A stretch of DNA of 64,000 nucleotides from Mesodorylaimus sp. YZB2_4 (GCA_030248295.1 JASANH010000053.1:124001-188000); one strand, 5' to 3'. Shown: positions 1 through 10,915, counted from the stretch's first letter. Notes: generated by a model from the sequence alone, not told the origin. Numbers and translations: made by a program.

Positions 1-541
1 CCAGCTTCTTTCAACGCGATGTTTCCTTGGCAATTCCATAGGCGCACAGCGCTCAGAAATTGATATTCTTGACCTTTAGAAGGCGATAGGTGTCTGTTCA
101 AGAGGTCTCGGTCCGAATGTGTCACTTACTGTGAGTCGGTCTTCATTTTTACTGTAGAAAATAGCTATAGTGTTCAGCCGAGCCGAGAAATATGAGAAAA
201 ATATGACCAGGTACCGTTCCCAAAAGAGTATGAGGCAGGTGCGAAAGGTGGGAACTCGTCACGAAGCCTACAATATGACCAAACGGCCTGTTTGGAAGCG
301 TCGTTACATAGTATTTTACCGTTTGAAGAAAACATCCTTTTGGTTCTGCTCCTGTTCATGTCATTCCATTGGTGTACACTGGATATTGAACTTGGGGCCG
401 CACTAGAAGCCATCACCAGTGGCAGCCCACCTAAAACTCAGCAATATAGTCCTCACGATCATATATTGCGAATGTTGGGATCCAGATTTATCCGTGCTCT
501 GGTACCACACAATTCTCTGACCCCAAACGCAAAAGCCGAAT
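1..541. other. Intergenic, upstream of first 7TM receptor gene
   Basis: I see no gene here. The short open frames lack domain signatures and conserved start context. One TACTGTA heptamer lies near 150. The stretch just before 542 should carry the 5' end of the receptor gene, but no in-frame ATG lies between the preceding in-frame TGA and the receptor reading frame, so any start must be in an upstream exon or has been lost. Confidence 0.5.
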
Positions 542-1519
542 GTGGTGTCAAACAACAGCACAGTTGCCTTGGCTCCCAGCCGTGATCTGACCATTTTCAC
601 AGCAGTGGCCTTCATCAGTTTCAGCACGATTGGCTTCATCAGCAGCACTATCACAGTGCTGGTGATTGGTCTGAGCAAGCAGTTGCACACACCCTGCTTC
701 ATTATGATCGCTGGCGTAGGGGTCGGCTCGTTCGCAGTGGCAGCACATTACATGGCTCGGGGTATCAACAAAGTGCGTCTGGATTTGGGTGTCCTTGGAT
801 ACAGACGCACTGGGCTAGAGTGCCTGTTCCTGGGCGGCATATTCGGCGTGTGGGGCATAGCATTCCATTCCATCATGGCTTGCGTGATCGCTATCGATCG
901 ATTGATCAGTATGACCGTTCCCATTCGATATCGTACCGTGGGAAAGACATACGCTTTAGCATTGATAGCAGTCTGCGCTGTGATACCTTTGGTGATGGAA
1001 ATCATTGGTTTTATGACTGCCCCCCTCGACAAGGAATTCACTCGCACAGAATTCAACCAAGCTATGACTCCGTTATTCATAAAGTTTTATTCTGTGTTTA
1101 ACCTCGTCGTCGCTTGCCTCAACGTGGCCATATACGCCGCCATGGTGACAGCGTTTCGCCTTCAGCTTTCTGGTCTTGACAAGTCTGCGGGTCAAAATGA
1201 CATTTTTATGAAACAGCAACTGGACGTTGTTCCCACCATAAAAATCCTGGCTATCCTTTATTTTTCAACAGGCAATGTGGCCGAGATTTTAATCAACATT
1301 AAAAATGCTTTGCCGCCAGGTGAACTTTCCTTTATTCTTAGTGGTTTAGGGTCGGTCTTGAAAGATGCCAGTTCGACCGTGGAAGGACTTTCGTCGTTGG
1401 CCAGGAGCAAAGTGTTTCGAGGACGTTTTCTCAATTTGATTGGAATAAAGGGCGACAATGCTGTGGATGTTGTAGGGACCAAAGGATCCGTATTTCATCT
1501 CGGTGTGCGAAAGATGTAA
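542..1519 (+). CDS. Serpentine 7TM G-protein-coupled receptor, copy A
   Basis: Seen: an uninterrupted 325-codon frame with seven hydrophobic segments (about residues 20-42, 52-70, 95-118, 135-157, 178-205, 230-248, 265-285). A DRL motif (Asp119-Arg120) sits where family-A receptors have DRY, with a Cys at 93 before TM3. Known: this form, without the NPxxY of rhodopsin-like receptors, resembles nematode serpentine chemoreceptors (Srsx/Srv type), plasma-membrane receptors of sensory neurons. The closest relative is the inverted copy at 2298-3272. Odd: the frame opens with GTG GTG where the copy has ATG, and no in-frame ATG follows the upstream stop. The first internal Met is near residue 55, inside TM2. 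Either a 5' exon is spliced on or the start codon has been lost. Ligand unknown. Confidence 0.7.
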   Translation: MVSNNSTVALAPSRDLTIFTAVAFISFSTIGFISSTITVLVIGLSKQLHTPCFIMIAGVGVGSFAVAAHYMARGINKVRLDLGVLGYRRTGLECLFLGGIFGVWGIAFHSIMACVIAIDRLISMTVPIRYRTVGKTYALALIAVCAVIPLVMEIIGFMTAPLDKEFTRTEFNQAMTPLFIKFYSVFNLVVACLNVAIYAAMVTAFRLQLSGLDKSAGQNDIFMKQQLDVVPTIKILAILYFSTGNVAEILINIKNALPPGELSFILSGLGSVLKDASSTVEGLSSLARSKVFRGRFLNLIGIKGDNAVDVVGTKGSVFHLGVRKM

Positions 1520-2297
1520 GCCAAATTTAGTGCACGAGGAGGTGCAGCAAGAGCAAGCTATTGTTGAAGCATGATTTGGTGGTATTGTAGTAGCTACAGA
1601 TTGTATGTTCTCGCGCCCGACTCTCTGCGTTAGCGTAGATTGGGCAAATGTGCTTTGTAAAATACAATGTGCACATATACAGCACTAGTACACGCCTATG
1701 TAAAGTCGGCACGCACGCAATCGACCTTCTCTTGATATCAGCACCTGACTTTTGTGCATTTAGTGCTGCGCACCATACTATCAGTTTTGTGTTTCTTTGT
1801 GCAATCAGACCAGTCTGCAAATTTAATCGTAAGTTGAGGAAATGATAAGTAGTTTAAATGGTTTTTGCTTTCCCGCCTCGTAACATCTAAATTTTGGGAG
1901 GGAACAACAAAAATACATGCAACCTTTAGTAAATCACCTGCCTTATCTGTATCGCAAGGAGAATGGTGCGCGGACAATCGTGTCAGTTTCACAATAGAAA
2001 GTCCAGTCCCGTTCTAAGGCGTGTGCTGTTTGAAGATAAGGCCTGCCTCTACCATGTTCACATACTTACGGTGCGGAGCGTAAGTATCATATAGTTAGCT
2101 TCCAGTGACATTTCTGTGCTAATTTATAATAATACTGTAGTGATGAAGCACATAATTACTAAAATTTGTTATAGAATGAATAAATCTTCCACGAAACGCT
2201 ATGTCAAGATACACGCAAGAAACTGTAATTTCAGAACGATTTAAGTTTTCCAAAACCGAAAGAATAATGAGGCCGGACCTAAACACCCTGAACCTAT
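1520..2297. other. Spacer between convergent 7TM genes
   Basis: This 778-bp AT-rich spacer holds the 3' flanks of both receptor genes. I see no further reading frame of interest, RNA gene or clear repeat. One TACTGTA lies near 2135. Confidence 0.5.
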
Positions 2298-3272
2298 CTA
2301 CTCTTGCCTGGTGCTATTTGCCGTTAGTTGCGCAGCAGACACTGTAATGGTCGTGACATTATTATCTGTCATCCTCAGCAGTTTACGCAAACAGCCACGG
2401 AACTTTTTACTTCTGGCCAGTAAGGAGACCCCTTCCACCGTCGAGCTCGCGTCTTTCAGAATCGATCCCAAGCCAATTAATATAAATGCGGGCTGGCCCG
2501 TTGGCAAAGCGGTTCGAATATTAATCAATATTTCGGCCATGTTGCCAGTCAAAAAATGAAGAACAGTCAGCATCCTGATGGTTGGTATGACTGCTAATTG
2601 CTGTTTCCCAAAATTGTCATTTTGTTTATCAGAACCAGCTGAATTCCTCAATTTAATGTGAAAACAGATGAGAAGTGCTGCGTAGATGGCCACACTGATA
2701 ACAGCGTAGATTAAATTGGACATGGCATAAAATTTAAAATATTTTGGGTTCATAGCTTGGTTGAATTCTGTGCATGTGAATTCTTCATCGAGTGGGGCAG
2801 TCACAAAGCCAAAAATTTCTACCATTGTTGGCACGAAAGCACAAGCTGCCAACAGTCCCAAAGCGTATTTTTTTCCCAGGGTACGATATCGAGTGGGTGC
2901 CATCATACTGATCAATCGATCGATAGCGATCACGCAAGCCATGATGGAATGGAATGCTATGCCCCACACGCCGAATATGCCGTCCAGGAACAGGCACTCT
3001 AGCCCAGTGCGTCTGTATCCAAGGACACCCAAATCCAGACGCACTTTGTTGATACCCCGAGCCATGTAATGTGCTGCCACTGTGAACGAGCCGACCCCTC
3101 CACCAGCGATCATAATGAAGCAGGGTGTGTGCAACTGCTTGCTCAGACCAATCACCAGCACTGTGATAGTGCTGCTGATGAAGCCAATCGTGCTGAAGCC
3201 GATGAAGGCCACGGCTGTGAAAATGGTCAGATCACGGCTGGGGGCCAAGGCAACTGTCGAATTGTTGGACAT
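2298..3272 (-). CDS. Serpentine 7TM G-protein-coupled receptor, copy B
   Basis: Seen: a single-exon frame of 324 residues starting at a genuine ATG (3272) and encoding seven hydrophobic segments with the same DRL motif at the end of TM3 as copy A. The N-terminal 130 or so residues differ from copy A at only about seven positions, whereas the rest is far more divergent. Known: family placement as a nematode serpentine chemoreceptor-like protein rests on topology and the DRL motif only. Context: it faces copy A tail to tail across about 0.8 kb, which is the expected layout after an inverted duplication. The intact ATG makes this the more credible functional copy of the pair. Ligand and G-protein partner cannot be read from sequence. 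Confidence 0.75.
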   Translation of the reverse strand: MSNNSTVALAPSRDLTIFTAVAFIGFSTIGFISSTITVLVIGLSKQLHTPCFIMIAGGGVGSFTVAAHYMARGINKVRLDLGVLGYRRTGLECLFLDGIFGVWGIAFHSIMACVIAIDRLISMMAPTRYRTLGKKYALGLLAACAFVPTMVEIFGFVTAPLDEEFTCTEFNQAMNPKYFKFYAMSNLIYAVISVAIYAALLICFHIKLRNSAGSDKQNDNFGKQQLAVIPTIRMLTVLHFLTGNMAEILINIRTALPTGQPAFILIGLGSILKDASSTVEGVSLLARSKKFRGCLRKLLRMTDNNVTTITVSAAQLTANSTRQE

Positions 3273-3959
3273 TATTGCTGATAAGCGAGCACTGGCTTAG
3301 GTGGGTTACTGACCAAGGTACGATGCACTGGCCAGTGTCTTAGAAGGACGGACAGTAGGCCAAGTCATATTGAGCGAACATAATATCGGAGTTAACGACG
3401 GCCATCTTGCCGCCTCGTCAGCTCCTTTGCGCTGTCTCGATTCGAAAGGTGAGCGATTTCTTTCCAAACAACATTTTCCATGAGGTTGTTCGAACCTATC
3501 ACTATGGCCACAGAAAAATGCATCTGCTGCTCTGGCCTCATAAGTTCGATCACTCTTTTATTTTTCTTTCATGACGCAAAGGTGACAGGTTACTGCGTTG
3601 TGGAGTGCGCGCAACCTAGTGCCTGAGAAGCTGCCCGTAAAAGCGAGTTCACCCTACATCGAAAGCAGTTGACATCATGGGCTAGCTTAAATCATATGAG
3701 GTTCCGTAAGCGATGGTATGACCAACACGTTTGAAAAAGTTTCTGCTCATGTGTTTTCAGGGCTCATTTGCAGGTAGCATTTTTTCCTGCGCGCGAGCCC
3801 AAATCGTTACCAATGGATACGGCAAAGACAAGCAAAGCATAGAAAAAGGTCCTTGGGGCCCTTTGAAAAGGGTTTAGATTGCTAGCTAGAGAGCAAATCA
3901 GAGCAAAATAGAAATTATCATCGCTCTTGCGTTGTTCGGGCTTCTGTTCGTGGAAAAAT
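3273..3959. other. Upstream region of 7TM copy B
   Basis: No gene recognised. It must include the promoter of the receptor starting at 3272 on the minus strand, but I see no convincing TATA box or other element to name. Confidence 0.4.
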
Positions 3960-4450
3960 GCAGTTTCGCCTGAAAAAGCAGCTAAAATTATCGCTCATGC
4001 AAAGACGGGTTTGAGCAATCGTGAGATTCACAATAGAATTAGCAAGGATCAAAGCATCGAAACTAATCAATCAATTTTTGGGAGGATTCGGAAACGTGAG
4101 CAGAAAACTGGTCAATAAGATCAAATCCAGGATCTGGTCGGCCTAGGAGTACATAAGATCGCATGGTCACGCTATTAAAAACGAAAGGCATTGGCGAATC
4201 AGGAACAGAGCATGACTCAATGAACAAAGGACATTGAAGGATCAACGGGAATTCGACTTTCAAAGCAGACAGCCATCAGACGTGGCTTCATAAAAGTCGG
4301 CATCAGCACCTCTGTTCGCGCACGAAAACCGTGTGTATCACAAGCAAATCGAGGAAAATGGAGTAAAGGGGCAGCGAGTTATTCGGGCTAGCATCCTGAT
4401 TTTTGGAAGACAGCTCCGCGGTTGAATGAAAGTCGGTTTAATTTGGTAGG
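3960..4450 (+). pseudogene. Decayed Tc1/mariner transposase fragment
   Basis: From about 3966 the plus strand encodes a helix-turn-helix like the N-terminus of Tc1 transposases (SPEKAAKIIAHAKTGLSNRE, then a second helix with ISKDQSI). After a stop at 4116, further matches in changing frames recall the Tc1 pattern RRGFIKVG ... RARKPCVSQANR ... DFWK ... NESRFNL, which leads into the first catalytic region. Several stops and frame changes make it a dead copy. Terminal inverted repeats were not found. It lies just beyond the 3' end of the DEG/ENaC gene at 4611. Confidence 0.6.
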
Positions 4451-4610
4451 CTGATAGGGTCAGGCAGGGAATTAAAGTCCAGGGAAGGTGAGAATATGTC
4501 GTTAGTCTACACTGTACAGTATGTATACATGACGGGGGGCAGGAAGTGGTATTTAGTCGCTCATGACTGCCAAATGGCAAAACTAGGACAGTGTGCTTCA
4601 GTTTTAATCG

Positions 4611-7600
4611 CTAACTATTCGCCTTCAAGTTATTGTCATCAGCAGCTACCGCGTTACGCCTTGACAGTCGCACAGCAGCCAGTGTCCAATAGAGTGTCTG
4701 GATTATAGGCACAAAGGAAATACCTAGAAATAAACCTAACCCATCACCAAACATGCCCAGAAATGCTGCGGCATCTACTTTCAAGATATCGGCTTCTATT
4801 CGAGATTCCGCTTCACCAGTGATATGTATCCTATTGTTCATGACCACTGATATGTTGCCCGCTTCCTCCAGCAAAGGTGCGAACATAATTTGAGATTCAT
4901 ATAACCATGTCTCGCATCGGGGTAAGCAGTCGTTTGCTTCTTCTTTGAGGTAACCAAACTGAAATTTAGAGGTTCATAAATTCAAGAACACGCAACAAAA
5001 CTGCATTTGTACAACTTACCAGATCCTTCGACTTCCCAGCAGCACTTGCTATTTCGACACCCTCTTCGCTTCTCAGTGCGCTGCCGTAGCACGAGTACAG
5101 ATGGGCAGGCGTGCATATGGATGAATCATTCGGTCGAATGGTGTCGTATCGAATCATACAGCCGCAAGCCGTTGCCAGGAGCTCAAGCATGCGCCCGAAT
5201 GCACATCTTTCAACGCTGTACTGATTTTGGTGGCTCACGTTTTTGAAGTAGCTAAAAAAGTCTGGGTCGTTATTACCGCTCTTGACTCTTTCATCAAACC
5301 AAAATCAGAGTCAAACCCGCGTATACTGTCTGACAAGCTTATATGCCTGTAGCCCTGGCGCCTGGTGGCACGGAGAGTGGGAGCTAGAGTAATCGATCTA
5401 CCCTGGCTACCCCAGCCGCAGGTACTGTACTGATTACGTTTCATCATGGGTCGAGTCCTCTGGTCTCGATAAATCCTGAAGAGTTCATCTTTCGGTAAGG
5501 TCATGGTAAGCTGCCTTGTTAACCCGCATTGTTCTTACGCTCCCTGTCGCAAGATCAGCGATAGCACCAGAGTAGTTAGACCCCAAAAGCCTACACCAAA
5601 ATCCAATGACCTCAAGGTCAAGGTCAGAAATCTGTCAGAAACCTGATTGGCCGAACCCCAGTCAAAGTCAGGGTCAATGCAAGAAAAATTTTTTGAAGCG
5701 TCGGTCGAGGTCTGGGTCAGGTGAAACAGTAAAAAACCTAGGTCATTGGCACACTAACGTGATCACAAATTCAAGTTCAAGGATGAAGTAAAGTAGAAAA
5801 ATCTAGGCGTGCTTTTCGATCGATACTAACATGAAGCCTAGTGCTCACGTGCCTAGTGTAGTTCGTGAGGCTACAAATTTGATCGGGGCATTGAGATAAA
5901 GGCTTGGCAGGCACGTGGACCCGCTTATTTTGGGAAAAGTCTACAATACATATACTCGTGCGCGTATTCGTTCCGTGCTAGAGTATGGGGCAGCATATGT
6001 GTGTATAAAAAGGGCGTTGATGAATGCGCGCACATTTTTGCGCGGTAAGACTATACTTAAATGTTTAGAGTTTTCTTATGGGGACATATTAGCGAAAGCT
6101 GTTTAGAGTAGTCTTCACTGTAGAAGGAAATTATGTCAGTTTTATAAGTTTTATCAAGGTTTTTATGACTTTATAAATGCGCGTTTTTACATACGGTGAA
6201 TCAGATACCGTTCGTGATATTGCTCGTTCAAGTGACATTCATCACCATTTGTTGGTCCCAAGGCATTACTTTGAGTCACATAAGAAGTGTTTGATCTTCT
6301 CGGCAATGACTTCATGGACTATGTACTGTACCGTCGTAGGGCTGGGGATATTTAAACTGGTTCAGATGCTGGTCTTACGTCTCAATTTCGTCAATGACAT
6401 GGCATCTTCCCAGTCTGTGGAGTGGCATGTTTTTTAATCCTTGAGTGTGCTTTTATGCATTTGATCATGAACAAAGAATGAATAAATGAATGTATAGTCG
6501 CGAGATCACGAGTCGTGGCTTTCCCCAACCCAAGTTTTTTTCTCTGCAAGTTCCCTCGGCCAAATTCTGTCAATTTTTGAATATGGGCCGACTCGGTAAG
6601 GTCGTGACATTCTCTCCTCGTCCAGTCTGTCAGACTTGGTTAGGTCACATGCAGCAACAGGCGTGTTCAGTGCCAGTCTCCATGCCAACAACGAGCTGGC
6701 TATCGTAAACTTATTGACAAGACCTGTGATACGGGTCCAAGAGCTAATTAGATTTTTGGCAACTGACCATGCTGGACTGTTGACATTTGTTTAAAAAAAG
6801 TGTTTTGTAAAAGCTCCCCCCTCCCGTTCCAACTGCACCAATTTTAGTTTTTCTTGATCTGATCGCAAATGACCGAGATCTCTTAAGAAAGAAAAGATTT
6901 TCTGAGTGCTGGCTATTTGATCTGTGTCAATAAATGGTATGCGGTATAATGGCCATGCTCATCGTCAGTTATGCATGAGCCGAGATGACCTCAGTTACTA
7001 CGCATAAATTAGAAATTTCTATTTTAACTTACTTTAGTAAATCGTCTTGCATTGCCAAATATCTGATGTCCTCGAACTTGGGTTTCGTGACACATTTGTC
7101 GAACAAGCGCCTTCGTCTTCGTTTCAATTTGACGAAGGCTTCCGTTCCGCCTGGGACATATCCAACAGTGTCGAAAGGTGTTGGTGCGTGATTCCCAAAG
7201 ACCATATAGAGAGAAGGATACTCGAAGAAGTGTGTGTGCGAAGTGACGACAGACGTTTCGAAGGTCAGACGGGCATTGTCAGGGATTTCTTTAACGTGGA
7301 TTTTCTGATCTTCAAATATTCCTGACACCTGCAAGGTAAAATTTTAGATCACACAGGACAAGGACTTCCACTGTTTTTGAATTTTTTAAAAACACATATT
7401 TTTTTAGTAATCATACATTTATTTTAAAGCAAACAGCCGTGCTGGCAGGATATCCTTCCCGACCATTCATGCAGCATGAAAAGGAGACGCCATTCAGGGC
7501 GCAATTATCGAGTACCTTGTCGCAAGTGAACATTATGTCCTCATGGAAGGAGGCCACACCTTTCCACCCTGGTCCCATGGCTAAGATAGTGTTATAGACA

Positions 7601-8163
7601 ACTTCATTGAAGACTGCCGCCCATGGTTTGTCTCTGGGTATCCACGACTCTGTTGGATCAGTGGTCACGTATGCCAGCGTGTCCGATATCAACCGCTCTA
7701 AGCTCGTGTTCAGACGCGAAGCTAGACGCTGTAATCGGCTGTTTTTTAGGAGAAATGGGATCGCTTTTCCAATAAGTTCGTGCGCTTTAGTCCCATTAAT
7801 CGCATTTGAGAGACAGGCGTAGAAGTTTGGGAATATTTGTTTTGGTTCCTTTTCATATGTGACTTCGACCACTGTATCGCAGCTGGCAAATTTCATGATG
7901 GCGGGTATCACATAAGCAAATGTTCCAGCCATGGCAAGTATGAAAACTAATACCCAAAATCGTTTTTCTCCTTTTCCATTTGCGTGCAGAAGGTTGTGCA
8001 ACCCAACAATAGGTATGCGCTCCAAATAAGATTTTGGTGATGGCTTTTTGGGTCCAACTACTCTGGTGCTATCGCTGGTCTTGCGACAGGGCGCGTTGAC
8101 CGTACGCAGCTGACGTTTTCCCCGCCCTTTTTCGATCTCGACTGGCTCGCAACCGTGAGCCAT
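4611..8163 (-). CDS. DEG/ENaC sodium channel subunit, four exons
   Basis: Degenerin/epithelial sodium channel family: trimeric amiloride-type cation channel of the plasma membrane. Exons 8163-7417, 7328-7033, 5251-5020 and 4958-4611 join in phase to 540 residues, with donors GTATGA, GTAAGT, GTAAGT and acceptors TTGCAG, TTTTAG, TTTCAG. TM1 is about residues 70-90. The extracellular part carries the Cys-rich C-G-C and LPRC-ETW-Y pattern. TM2 follows near 490-515 with the pore triplet G-I-S at 504-506. Odd: the His-Gly gating motif before TM1 reads VGLHN, so the His is replaced. Start chosen at MAHGCEP because upstream codons lie in a dispersed repeat, and a possible acceptor precedes this ATG. 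The 1.78-kb second intron contains a LINE remnant. Function of the individual channel (touch, acid or peptide gating) cannot be read. Confidence 0.8.
5590..5730. repeat. Degenerate GGTCA-rich simple repeat
   Basis: AAGGTCAAGGTCAG and several spaced GGTCA/GGTC units occur here in the DEG/ENaC intron, next to the LINE remnant. A similar GGTCACT cluster lies at 9563-9597. These are probably simple repeats; they also resemble nuclear-receptor half sites by chance. Confidence 0.4.
5790..6480 (+). mobile_element. LINE 3' remnant inside DEG/ENaC intron
   Basis: Plus-strand translation in shifting frames gives the C-terminal part of a non-LTR reverse transcriptase: a LGVLFD segment near 5805, then HVDPLILGKVYNTYTRARI and SVLEYGAAYV (5915-6000), the usual 'LGV ... 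vyk.yVrp.leYg' order after the RT domain. Stops interrupt it throughout. An AT-rich tail with repeated ATGAATAA near 6475 marks the likely 3' end. The insertion lies in intron 2 of the channel gene on the opposite strand, so splicing may be unaffected. Confidence 0.6.
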
Positions 8164-9286
8164 TCTCTGACATACCACGTGATTGCAGTGCAGTGTCCAG
8201 CCCAGGACGGCCTCGCGTGGAGGTGCTCCTAGTGGAGACGCTGGTGTAACTGCTGGCAAAACCAGATACCGCTCAAGCTGGCCAGCCCACAAAAATTTCT
8301 TGGAAAGCTGGTAGCGGAGACAATAATTGATTAGAAAATTGAAAATCGTATGCAGCCGCTTTTAAGACTCTACCACCTCCCTCGACTGCATTATTGGACA
8401 CAATATGGACAGAGCTGGCACTAGCCTCGATTTGCCCTTTCTGTAACTATAGTATTTTCCGAACCGAGAGTCAGCAATATTCCCCACCTGACAGTACTTT
8501 GGCATTGGCGCAAATGACAGTACTTAAGCTTTCTGGAGGAGACTTAGTTTAATTGAGGAATATATTATGTATATTAGGCCTGCTAGTGTTACGTCTCCTC
8601 TCCGATTCACAGTCGAGTAACTCACTTAGTACTCACAGTGTTTGTGTCGGTTTCAATAGAGACGGCTCCCAACCGATAGCTTATACATGCATGTACATTG
8701 TACCGAACAGTGTGTAACGAATATGCGCTCGTTACTATCGGGTAAAGGCTTGGAATACCACTAAACCCAAATATGAGGCGCTTGTTGTATGTACCGTAAT
8801 GGATAGGTACTACGCTTGTAGACCATTTTCTAACGTTATTCTTCCATCACGTACGCAACCGACCGTCCTCAAAGCCAGCAAAACCCAAAAAGGAACACAG
8901 CTATCATCGCACACAAATGCCATGCAACGACCACTTTACACCCGCTAAACCTTAGACACTCAAGACATTGCAGACTTACGGGCGATTATTGGGATATTTT
9001 TGCTGTATCTCGCCTAAGGTCAAAAATATCCTTGTCGAGTCTACTAGTTTTGTTTTTTTTAATTTTTGTGGGCCGCAGCCCGTTTTTGCCTCTAGCCGAC
9101 TAGCATTTAAACCAAGGCCGTGCGGGGACCAGCACACACAGCAACTTCCTCTGCGTGTCTCCACCTGAGCATCTTCACGCGAGGGCATCCTGGACTGGAC
9201 AGGACACCGATTTCTTAACACGATGGCGGGTGGGCTTTAACCCTGCTGGTGTTCGACAGCCGAGACTGTCTCCTCGTTTGGCCGGT
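8164..9286. other. Upstream of DEG/ENaC gene; dispersed repeat pieces
   Basis: No gene seen. Segments at about 8210-8300 and 9110-9280 belong to a dispersed repeat that also occurs near 25200-25330 and 25490-25590; shared words include GTCCACTAGGAGCACCTCC and GTGGGTGGGCTKTRA. The promoter of the channel gene should lie just upstream of 8163 but is not obvious. Confidence 0.45.
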
Positions 9287-9366
9287 ATCCGGGCAATTGT
9301 TCGCCAGCAGTTGTTCGCCGGGCAATTGTTCGCGTGGGCTTATTGTTCGGCAGTGCAGGGCATTTT
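9287..9366 (+). repeat. Minisatellite of GGGCAATTGTTCGC units
   Basis: About four tandem units of 15-16 bp with core CAATTGTTCGCC, slightly diverged. The same unit recurs in inverted orientation at 10172-10256. Together they bracket about 0.8 kb that contains a SINE-like copy. Confidence 0.65.
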
Positions 9367-9973
9367 TGGTCAATGGGAGGGAGTTATTTCGTGACCTTTA
9401 TCGTATATACAGCACACTTCCTTTTGCAAGACACTGCTATCGGTACAGGTACAGTACTTGGAGCTTGGAATTATGGGCTAGTCAAAGCATAGTGGAGTCC
9501 TCTAGTCTCTCTCACTGCGACACAAGGGTAATTCCAACCATTTTAACTCTTCTTAAGCTACTCCTAAGGTCACTTCTAGGGTCACTAAGGTCACTTCCCA
9601 TGCCAAGAAACAAAATATTCGATAAATTTTGCTGACGTCTTTGGTTTTTTAAACATCGAGTCAGAGAAAATTAGAAAAGTGGCTGGGTTTGGCGTTTGTT
9701 GCGCATTCAAGAGGAAGAGGATGACTAGATCAGCAATTCTGGTGGCCCTGGTCAGCCATTGATTAGAGTAAAATCACTGATCGAATGGCTGGCCGGAATT
9801 ATCGCTTTTTTTAAGTTCAAGCCACAGAGCGCCTATCAGCCAATCAGCAATGGGATTAGGGAATCATGAGCTTCCCCATAAAAATCAGGCAGCCAACCGA
9901 GATGATGGTACTAGTTTTTCTAAATGTATTGCTGGCATGATTTGTGTTTTCAGAGAAAGGATCAGGGTTTTCT
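9367..9973. other. Non-coding stretch between inverted minisatellites
   Basis: I see no gene. A short cluster of GGTCACT words lies at 9563-9597. The open frame at 9249-9635 has no protein features and overlaps the minisatellite. Confidence 0.4.
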
Positions 9974-10123
9974 CACCGGCCTCGTGGCCTGGTTGGTTAG
10001 GCGTCTGCCTCTCACGCCAGGTGCGCAGTTACGGGCGAGTCTTCGACTCGCGGGCCAGTAAATCATTTCGTGTAAAAATGTGTCCCTTCACCATCGAGTG
10101 CGCATAAGCGTTTGGTGATGTGG
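9974..10123 (+). repeat. tRNA-derived SINE, copy 1
   Basis: About 150 bp with a tRNA-like head: a Pol III A box around TGGCCTGGTTGGTTAGGC, a CCTCTCACGCC anticodon-like arm recalling tRNA-Glu, and a B-box-like GAGTCTTCGACTCG. A body ends in GCATAAGCGTTTGGTGATG. A second copy with the same head and body lies inverted at 29348-29495, which supports a dispersed SINE family. Confidence 0.7.
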
Positions 10124-10171
10124 TTTAGGGTGCTGCCTTATCTTTGCATAAAACAGGATTCTCACAAAGTT

Positions 10172-10256
10172 ACTCAGCGAGCAATCGCCCGTCGAGCAAT
10201 TGCCCTGGCGAATAATTGCCCAGCGAACAGTTGCCCGGGGCACAATTGCTCGTGAT
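10172..10256 (-). repeat. Inverted minisatellite of GGCAATTGTTCGC units
   Basis: On the minus strand about five units of the type GGCAATTGCTCGACG are tandemly arranged, the reverse complement of the array at 9287-9366. Confidence 0.65.
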
Positions 10257-10261
10257 TCCGT

Positions 10262-10440
10262 TTGGCGTCTGTCTCTCCACTCGGATCACCTCTAGGGTAC
10301 CGAGTGAGTCACCCACGGCCTGGCGAGCAAGGTCAGCGAGTGTTTATGGTTCGCAAACCGACCTCCATCACTGAGGATCGAACCCGGGATGAGTCCAGCC
10401 ACTCGCTCCCAAGCAATGCGGGAATGCCATTGCTTTACGT
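10262..10440 (-). repeat. Second tRNA-like SINE family, copy 1
   Basis: The minus strand carries a B-box-like CCGGGTTCGATCC near 10380 and a downstream CAGGCCGTGGGTGACTCAC segment. The latter recurs in plus orientation at 47393-47440. Both are consistent with a dispersed tRNA-related repeat rather than a functional tRNA, since no complete cloverleaf is visible. Confidence 0.5.
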
Positions 10441-10499
10441 TTGTGATCTGTGGTAAAAGACTTTTTTGAAAGGTTATTGTTTTGTAGCAATACCACCCA

Positions 10500-10820
10500 T
10501 CATTTGTATCTACTGACAAGGGAGGTGTCCCGACTGTCTCTCGCAAATCGAAACGAAACTTTGTATAAAAGCAGTACACTGGCAGAGAGGAACTTTAATG
10601 CTGATAATTTTTTCCGGTCACCCCAGGTTGACCAGAAATCGGCCAGTTCTCCGAGCACCTCGGGAGTGAAATAGCTAAAATAGAGTCGAGAAGGGTTCGA
10701 AGTGCTGGCCTTGCGATTTGCAGGCGCACTCTCTACCAGCTGGTGAATCATCAAAATTAATCCCTACCTGTGTACTGCTTTTACACAAAGTTCCGTTTCG
10801 ATTTTCGGTGATTCACGACC
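10500..10820 (-). repeat. tRNA-headed SINE with partial inverted second copy
   Basis: Minus strand from about 10760: CCAGCTGGTAGAGAGTGCGC (A-box region), then a GCA-anticodon-like loop and CTTCGAACCC (B box), followed by a body to about 10500. The segment GTACTGCTTTTAYACAAAGTT occurs once on the minus strand (near 10560-10585) and again on the plus strand at 10770-10790, so a partial copy is inverted next to the first. Confidence 0.5.
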
Positions 10821-10915
10821 GGATCGGATGGGGGTTTGTCGAATCGAATCGGATCGGATCGAATGGGAAAAATTTTGGATCGGATCGGATGAGTTTCGGA
10901 TCGGATCACGTGAAA
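10800..10915. repeat. Simple repeat rich in GGATC/CGGAT
   Basis: Repeated CGGAT/GAATC words dominate this stretch. A shorter relative of the same composition lies at 15548-15582, on the other side of the small Gypsy element. Confidence 0.6.

Noticed and set aside
5590-5730. Nuclear-receptor response element
   Set aside because: The GGTCA words occur in a simple repeat deep inside an intron and have irregular spacing.
9249-9635. 128-codon plus-strand open frame
   Set aside because: Much of it is minisatellite and GGTCACT repeat; it is a by-product of the repeat lacking stops.
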